From Candidatus Dojkabacteria bacterium (GTDB taxonomy: Bacteria > Patescibacteriota > Dojkabacteria > GCA-002793355), in NCBI GenBank assembly GCA_015485585.1, contig WFTI01000011.1:1-43006 (forward strand): 43,006 nucleotides of DNA. Direction: 5' to 3'. Positions 38,112 through 43,006 of this stretch are shown piece by piece. Both the position numbers and the translations under genes were made by a program. The notes under the pieces were generated by a model. The model made no database searches. It worked only from the letters and a program-made list of their open reading frames with translations, and was not told where the DNA came from. The first letter of the stretch is position 1; every line of letters begins with the position of its first letter.

Positions 38112-39698
38112 ATGGCAGGTTCGGTAGATACTAAAAAACGTATTCCTACGGTTGTTGTATTAGGGCATGTAGATCACGGAAAAACCACACTTTTAGATGC
38201 TATACGCAATACGGATGTCCAAAAACGTGAACCTATGGGTATTACCCAGAATATATATATTTCAGAGGTAGAATATAAAGGCAAGTTGGTAACTTTTGTA
38301 GATACCCCAGGGCATGAGGTTTTTAGCCTAATGCGAGCTCAAGGAGGAAAGGTAGCAGACCTAGCACTCCTTATTATTGCAGCAGATGAGGGGGTGCAAC
38401 CTCAGACCAAAGAATCGTTAGATATTATCAGACGCGAAGAGATTAAATTTATGGTTGTGATTACCAAAACCGATGTAGAGGGGGCAAATATCGATAAGGT
38501 TATAAGTCAGCTTGCTCAAGAAGGAGTTTATCTTGAAGGATACGGAGGAGACATTCCATACGTAGCCACAAGCGCGGTGAAAAAAGAAGGAATAGATGAG
38601 CTTTTAGATACAATGTTTCTTTACATAGAAGTAGAAGGACTTCTTGATGATACATTAGCCATGTTACGGTTGGAGTCATCGATTACTGATAAAGAGCTTC
38701 TAAAACACATAGATGGATACGGAGTAGTGCTTGATAGCAAGATAGATCCCCACCTTGGAACAACTGCTTTTGTTATCTGGAGGTTAGGAGAAGCAACCAT
38801 AAAAGATACAGTTTATTTACAAGATATACCTGTAAGACTCACAAAAGCAACCGATGCTAACCATAAACCTTTAAATGAGCTTATAGCAGGAAAAGCCTTT
38901 ATTCTTCCTTCACTTGATATTACTCCCAATCCAGGAGATCTGTTATTGTTTGGTAAAGATAGTAAGAAACTTGCTAAACAACTTGAACGTTACTACAAAC
39001 ACCTGCGTTTAAGATCAAAAGAACCAAAAGCAGAAGAACCAAAACAGAGCGAAGATATATTAGATGAGATCTTTGCTGAAGATGAAGAAACAAAAAAACA
39101 GCGTGTAAACCTCATCATAAAGTGCGATGTAGAAGCTTCACGGCGATCTATTATTCCAACCATTAAGAAGTTTTCTAATGAGTATGTTGAATTTAATGTC
39201 ATTTCAAGTGCAGTAGGTGAGGTTGCTACCTCAGATATCCAGACCGCTAAAGGTTTTGATGCTGAGATTATCGGTTTTCGGGTTCCTGTTTCACGTAAGG
39301 TTCTAGAGATTGCCAAAAATGAGAATATAAAGATCTCTCGTTTTGATACGGTATACCAACTGTATGAGTACCTTAGCCAGATCGCTGAAAAGATCGCTCA
39401 GCAATTTAAAGAGCCAGAACCTATAGGTAGGGCACGGGTGCTAAAGATCTTTGTATTAAGCGATAAAAGCATAGTTGCAGGGTCAGTTGTAGAAGAAGGG
39501 GTAGTAAAAAGAAGTGCAAAAGTAAGAGTGATTCGTGGGCAAGAAAAGGTGGCTGAATACGATATCGTTGATCTAAGACGTTTTAAAGAGAGGGTTTCAG
39601 AGGTCCAAAAAGGTATGGAATGCGGTATAAACCTAGGAAAAAACGCTGATATCAAAGAAGGCGATATATTAGAGTTCTTTTCTCAAAATCCTTTATAA
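38112..39698 (+). CDS. infB: translation initiation factor IF-2, short form without N-terminal extension
   Basis: PTVVVLGHVDHGKTTLLDAIR, GITQNIY, DTPGHEVFSLMRAQG, IIRREEIKFMVVITKTD. Confidence 0.97.
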   Translation: MAGSVDTKKRIPTVVVLGHVDHGKTTLLDAIRNTDVQKREPMGITQNIYISEVEYKGKLVTFVDTPGHEVFSLMRAQGGKVADLALLIIAADEGVQPQTKESLDIIRREEIKFMVVITKTDVEGANIDKVISQLAQEGVYLEGYGGDIPYVATSAVKKEGIDELLDTMFLYIEVEGLLDDTLAMLRLESSITDKELLKHIDGYGVVLDSKIDPHLGTTAFVIWRLGEATIKDTVYLQDIPVRLTKATDANHKPLNELIAGKAFILPSLDITPNPGDLLLFGKDSKKLAKQLERYYKHLRLRSKEPKAEEPKQSEDILDEIFAEDEETKKQRVNLIIKCDVEASRRSIIPTIKKFSNEYVEFNVISSAVGEVATSDIQTAKGFDAEIIGFRVPVSRKVLEIAKNENIKISRFDTVYQLYEYLSQIAEKIAQQFKEPEPIGRARVLKIFVLSDKSIVAGSVVEEGVVKRSAKVRVIRGQEKVAEYDIVDLRRFKERVSEVQKGMECGINLGKNADIKEGDILEFFSQNPL

Positions 39699-39705
39699 TA
39701 ACATT

Positions 39706-40593
39706 ATGGGAGCAAGATTTTCTGCTGTAGTCCTTACCAAGACTACGACTCCCGTTTTAGCCGTGCTTTTTTGTGGGTGGTATAAGCTTATCTCTCAGAA
39801 AGAATCTCTTTATGTATATGTAGAAGATGTACATGATTTTATAAAAACCATTCTTGAAGAAGAGAAGATATCTTACCGTACTTTTGGAGATCTTAAAGAG
39901 GATATAAGAAAAGCTCAGATCTTTTTTGATAAACGCTATATAGAATCGATTACAACAAAAGAAGAAGGAAATCACTATGTCGTAGATATTCGGTTAAAAG
40001 AGAATCCTGTCTCTTTTGCAGACACATATCGGGTTCATAGTCCGTTGAGAAGTCAAGAAGTGTTGGTTTGGGCACTTGAGAATATCGAGATGTCAGATTT
40101 CGATACTACTGTTTCTGCAGACTTTGTAGGGGGGCTTAACCTTGTAATGGATCTTTTATCAGAAACCTTTCCTACATGGCAAGGGGTCTTTGATTATGTA
40201 AAAGGAGAAGATCTTGACCATATTAAGCTTCGCCAGCTTATTACTGTGTTACGGCAGTTTTATACCCCCTCTCAAGAAATCGGATGGAAAGGAACAAACT
40301 CTATATTCCAAACCTATAGCAGCGCGCTTTTTGATTACTTAGTAGGGCATCTTGCAAAACGAACCCTAAAATATAAAGAGTTTGAGTACCAGGTGCATAT
40401 CGGTGTTTCATCAGAACCAGAAGAGGCTGATATTGTCTTTAAATTAGGGGAGGCTTATGAGGTAGTAAAGAAAATGCAGATTGAGCCTGAGAAGCTAGAG
40501 TCAAGGGTTGAAAAAGTAGAGACAGAAGAAAAAACGAGAAAGACTGCCAAAAAGACCCCGAAAAACGTTCCCGTACCAAAGCAACGACCATAG
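39706..40593 (+). CDS. hypothetical protein (295 aa) with Lys-rich C-terminus; possibly extends in -1 frame to 40661
   Basis: TATAAT 6 nt before ATG; reading frame full length; see frameshift finding. Confidence 0.8.
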   Translation: MGARFSAVVLTKTTTPVLAVLFCGWYKLISQKESLYVYVEDVHDFIKTILEEEKISYRTFGDLKEDIRKAQIFFDKRYIESITTKEEGNHYVVDIRLKENPVSFADTYRVHSPLRSQEVLVWALENIEMSDFDTTVSADFVGGLNLVMDLLSETFPTWQGVFDYVKGEDLDHIKLRQLITVLRQFYTPSQEIGWKGTNSIFQTYSSALFDYLVGHLAKRTLKYKEFEYQVHIGVSSEPEEADIVFKLGEAYEVVKKMQIEPEKLESRVEKVETEEKTRKTAKKTPKNVPVPKQRP

Positions 40594-40686
40594 AAAAGGC
40601 TAAAAAGGTAAGTGTAGAAACCGATCCGATCCAGGCGATTATTAAAGAGGTAGAAGAATAGACGACCTATAAAATCAGAAAAGAGG

Positions 40687-40715
40687 TTGACTTTTTAGGT
40701 GGTATCGTGTAGAAT
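40687..40715 (+). promoter_or_regulatory. sigma70-like promoter TTGACT-17 nt-TAGAAT upstream of rpsO
   Basis: -35 40687-40692, -10 40710-40715, spacer 17 nt. Confidence 0.7.
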
Positions 40716-40745
40716 CTTGACTAGGAGATACAAACCTGTTATAAC

Positions 40746-40773
40746 ACCAAAAGTTTGGTAATGTAAGATTACC
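40746..40773 (+). promoter_or_regulatory. rpsO leader: overlapping inverted repeats ACCAAA-AG-TTTGGT and GGTAAT-GTAAG-ATTACC (shared GGT)
   Basis: Direct reading; both cannot fully form at once. Confidence 0.55.
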
Positions 40774-40786
40774 CAGATGAAAAGAT

Positions 40787-41068
40787 ATGGCAAAGATCAG
40801 AAACAAAAGTTTGAAAGAGCAGAAGCAGAAGATTATTAAATATTTTGCTACGAGTCAGAACGATACAGGTTCTCCTGAGGTACAGATAGCACTGTTGACA
40901 TGGCGAATTAACCGTTTATCTGAGCATCTAAAGAAACACCCCCACGATTACCATTCACGTCGTGGGTTTTTGAAACTTATTAGTAGGCGCCGTGCGCTCT
41001 TGAACTATCTTAAAGAGCTAGATGCCAAGCGGTATAAGTCACTGGTTGAAAAATTAGGTTTGAAGTAG
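40787..41068 (+). CDS. rpsO: 30S ribosomal protein S15
   Basis: [51 protein letters not shown]. Confidence 0.98.
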   Translation: MAKIRNKSLKEQKQKIIKYFATSQNDTGSPEVQIALLTWRINRLSEHLKKHPHDYHSRRGFLKLISRRRALLNYLKELDAKRYKSLVEKLGLK

Positions 41069-41080
41069 TATAAAACAGCC

Positions 41081-43006
41081 ATGAGTGAAGATTTCATTAA
41101 CCGTGCACCCTTTGAATTTGAGGTAGGAGACCAAAAAGTCTTGTGGTATTACAAGAAACTTACTCCACTTGCAAACTCTTCGATCTTTGCTGTATGGGGT
41201 GATACTGCTGTAAATGTTTCGGTGTTAAGAGGAGAAGGTTCAGAAGAAACAGATTTTCTTCCTTTAACAGTTGAGTATCTTGAAAAATACTATGCTGCAG
41301 GAATTATTGCAAGTTCTCCTTATGTAAAACGCGAAGGACATCCTTCAGATACAGCGATTCTAAAAGCAAGACTAATTGATCGGGCTATAAGACCAAGGTT
41401 CCCTAAAACATTGCGTGATGTAATACAGGTCTATGTAGCGGTTTTATCGTATGATCCTTCCTATGATCCTCTTCTTCTTGCTTTTAACACTACAGTTGCA
41501 GCTCTTATGGTATCTGATATTCCGTTTGAGGGAGATTTCGTAGGATTAAAGATTACACTTAATGACCAAGGTAAGCCAACACTCCTTTATCAAGACATTC
41601 CGTTGTGGGATGATGATGGTCATCACAAGGCTGAGCTTACCCCTATGGACTTCTTTATTGCGATCGACGAAAAAGGAGTTGTTATGGTAGATGCATTCTT
41701 TAATGAGATCGAAGAAGCAAAGGTAAAAGAATGTATAGATTTTGCAAGAGAGAACATAGACATCTGGCGAAAACCTCTTCGAGAGTTTACAAAAGAGTTT
41801 AATGTAACAAAAGAAAAGGGTGTCTTCATAGAGGTTCCTGATGCCTTAAAAGAGATTATTGAGAAAGACTTCAAAGATGAGATAGAAGCCACTTTACGAG
41901 AAAAAGATAAGAGTCTACGTAAAGAGAAGTTAGAGGAGCTTCCTCAAAAAGTTTTAGATCATTATTTTGCAGAGGACAAAGAAGACCAAGAAGCTGAAGG
42001 TTTTGAATATACCCAACAGCAGGTTCGTTTAGCTTTAGAGTTCGTGCTTAAAAAATACGTAAAAGACTTGGTGCTTACTCAGAATGAGCGGTTAGATGGA
42101 AGAGAGTTTAATGAGGTAAGACCACTTTTTGCCCAAATCGACCTTTTGCCCCGTGTCCACGGTTCGGCTCTTTTTAAGCGCGGAGATACCATGGTGCTTA
42201 CGACTACGACCTTGGGGTCGCTGCTTCGGCAACTTCAGCTTGATGAGATGACCGGGGAACAAGAGCGGCGGTTTATCCACGAGTATTATTCGCCTCCTTA
42301 TGGGTTTGGAGAGCCCGGAAGGCTTCGTGCATACCCGGGAAGACGTGAAATAGGGCATGGTGCCCTTGCGGAGAAGGCGCTTTTGCCTGTGATTCCTTCT
42401 CAGAAAGAGTTTCCTTACATGATAAGGGTGGTAAGTGAGGTGGTTTCATCTTCAGGTTCTACCTCTATGGCTTCGGCAACCGCCTCGTCTTTGTCGCTTA
42501 TGGCAGCAGGGGTTCCGATAAAGAAACCTGTAGCAGGGATAAGCATCGGTGTCATCGGAGATGAGACCTTCACGAATTTTAGGCTTCTTACCGATATCGT
42601 TGAGGTCGAAGACTTCTATGGAGAGATGGACTTCAAGGTAGCAGGCACAAGAGACGGTATCACCGCCATCCAGATGGACCAGAAGAGGCTGCAGATTCCC
42701 TATGAGGTAATAAAAGAGGCTCTTGACAAAGCCAAAGAAGCCCGTTTGTACATTCTTGACTTTATGCAAACCATCATCAAACACCCACGAGAAAAACTCT
42801 CAAAATACGCCCCTAAAATCTTGCAGGTTGTGATTCCTAAAGAAGAAATAGGGAGGGTCATCGGTCCAGGAGGGCGCATCATAAAAGACATCATGGAGAA
42901 AACCGAGACCACCATCTACATCGATGAAGACGGCACGGTCAACATCATGGGGCAGAATGAAGAAGGCTTAGAAGAGGCGAAAAAGTATATCGAAGAGATT
43001 GTGTCG
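41081..43006 (+). CDS. pnp: polyribonucleotide nucleotidyltransferase, 3' end beyond window
   Basis: Open frame of 642 codons from ATG 41081 (absent from ORF track because it has no stop in window): WGDTAVNVSVL, DRAIRPRFPKTLRDVIQVYVAVLSYD, RLDGREFNEVRPL, SSGSTSMASATASSLSLMAAGVPIKKPVAGISIG, KH domain IPKEEIGRVIGPGGRIIKDI. Confidence 0.95.
   Translation, partial: MSEDFINRAPFEFEVGDQKVLWYYKKLTPLANSSIFAVWGDTAVNVSVLRGEGSEETDFLPLTVEYLEKYYAAGIIASSPYVKREGHPSDTAILKARLIDRAIRPRFPKTLRDVIQVYVAVLSYDPSYDPLLLAFNTTVAALMVSDIPFEGDFVGLKITLNDQGKPTLLYQDIPLWDDDGHHKAELTPMDFFIAIDEKGVVMVDAFFNEIEEAKVKECIDFARENIDIWRKPLREFTKEFNVTKEKGVFIEVPDALKEIIEKDFKDEIEATLREKDKSLRKEKLEELPQKVLDHYFAEDKEDQEAEGFEYTQQQVRLALEFVLKKYVKDLVLTQNERLDGREFNEVRPLFAQIDLLPRVHGSALFKRGDTMVLTTTTLGSLLRQLQLDEMTGEQERRFIHEYYSPPYGFGEPGRLRAYPGRREIGHGALAEKALLPVIPSQKEFPYMIRVVSEVVSSSGSTSMASATASSLSLMAAGVPIKKPVAGISIGVIGDETFTNFRLLTDIVEVEDFYGEMDFKVAGTRDGITAIQMDQKRLQIPYEVIKEALDKAKEARLYILDFMQTIIKHPREKLSKYAPKILQVVIPKEEIGRVIGPGGRIIKDIMEKTETTIYIDEDGTVNIMGQNEEGLEEAKKYIEEIVS

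Noticed and set aside
42092-42915. Three minus-strand ORFs (42092-42358, 42452-42784, 42700-42915)
   Set aside because: Antisense to the intact pnp reading frame.

Overview
AT-rich (~37-40% GC by eye), very compact bacterial window whose gene content looks like Candidatus Patescibacteria/CPR (inferred from short alaS, infB and nusA products, a VirB4/PrgI/VirB6-like membrane complex, PilMNO, and few metabolic genes). Recognisable genes: glmS 3' end, uppP, a DUF411/CxxC-membrane/MMGGEGS-membrane cassette, a short alaS, CapA-like, DUF4870-like, archaeal-type tyrS, tRNA-Arg(TCG), tRNA-Val(TAC), tRNA-Ser(TGA), a tandem GGDEF-like protein, virB4 block, lepA, holA-like, LCP, ruvX-like, membrane-tethered solute-binding protein, sortase, pilO/N/M, XRE regulator, a four-gene secreted/membrane block (VirB6-like protein, large membrane protein with a C-terminal amidase_2/PGRP-like domain, SH3 protein), uvrD/pcrA, nusA, ppa, infB, rpsO and the 5' 1926 nt of pnp. 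The strongest unlisted signal is regulatory: at about 18 genes that begin a transcription unit, a -10-like hexamer (TATAAT/TAGAAT/TATAGT/TATACT/TATAAA) lies 5-9 nt (mostly 6) upstream of the start codon. This predicts widespread leaderless mRNAs, while most operon-internal genes use overlapping or abutting starts, with Shine-Dalgarno-like sequence in a few cases. Other items: mirror-image divergent promoters, candidate alternative hairpins in the rpsO leader, a likely -1 frameshift or indel at the end of the gene before rpsO, a sharp GC shift inside pnp, two GC-rich perfect palindromes embedded in coding sequence, a CDS whose end runs antisense through tRNA-Ser, and a tandem GGDEF protein. No CRISPR array, rRNA or transposase was seen.
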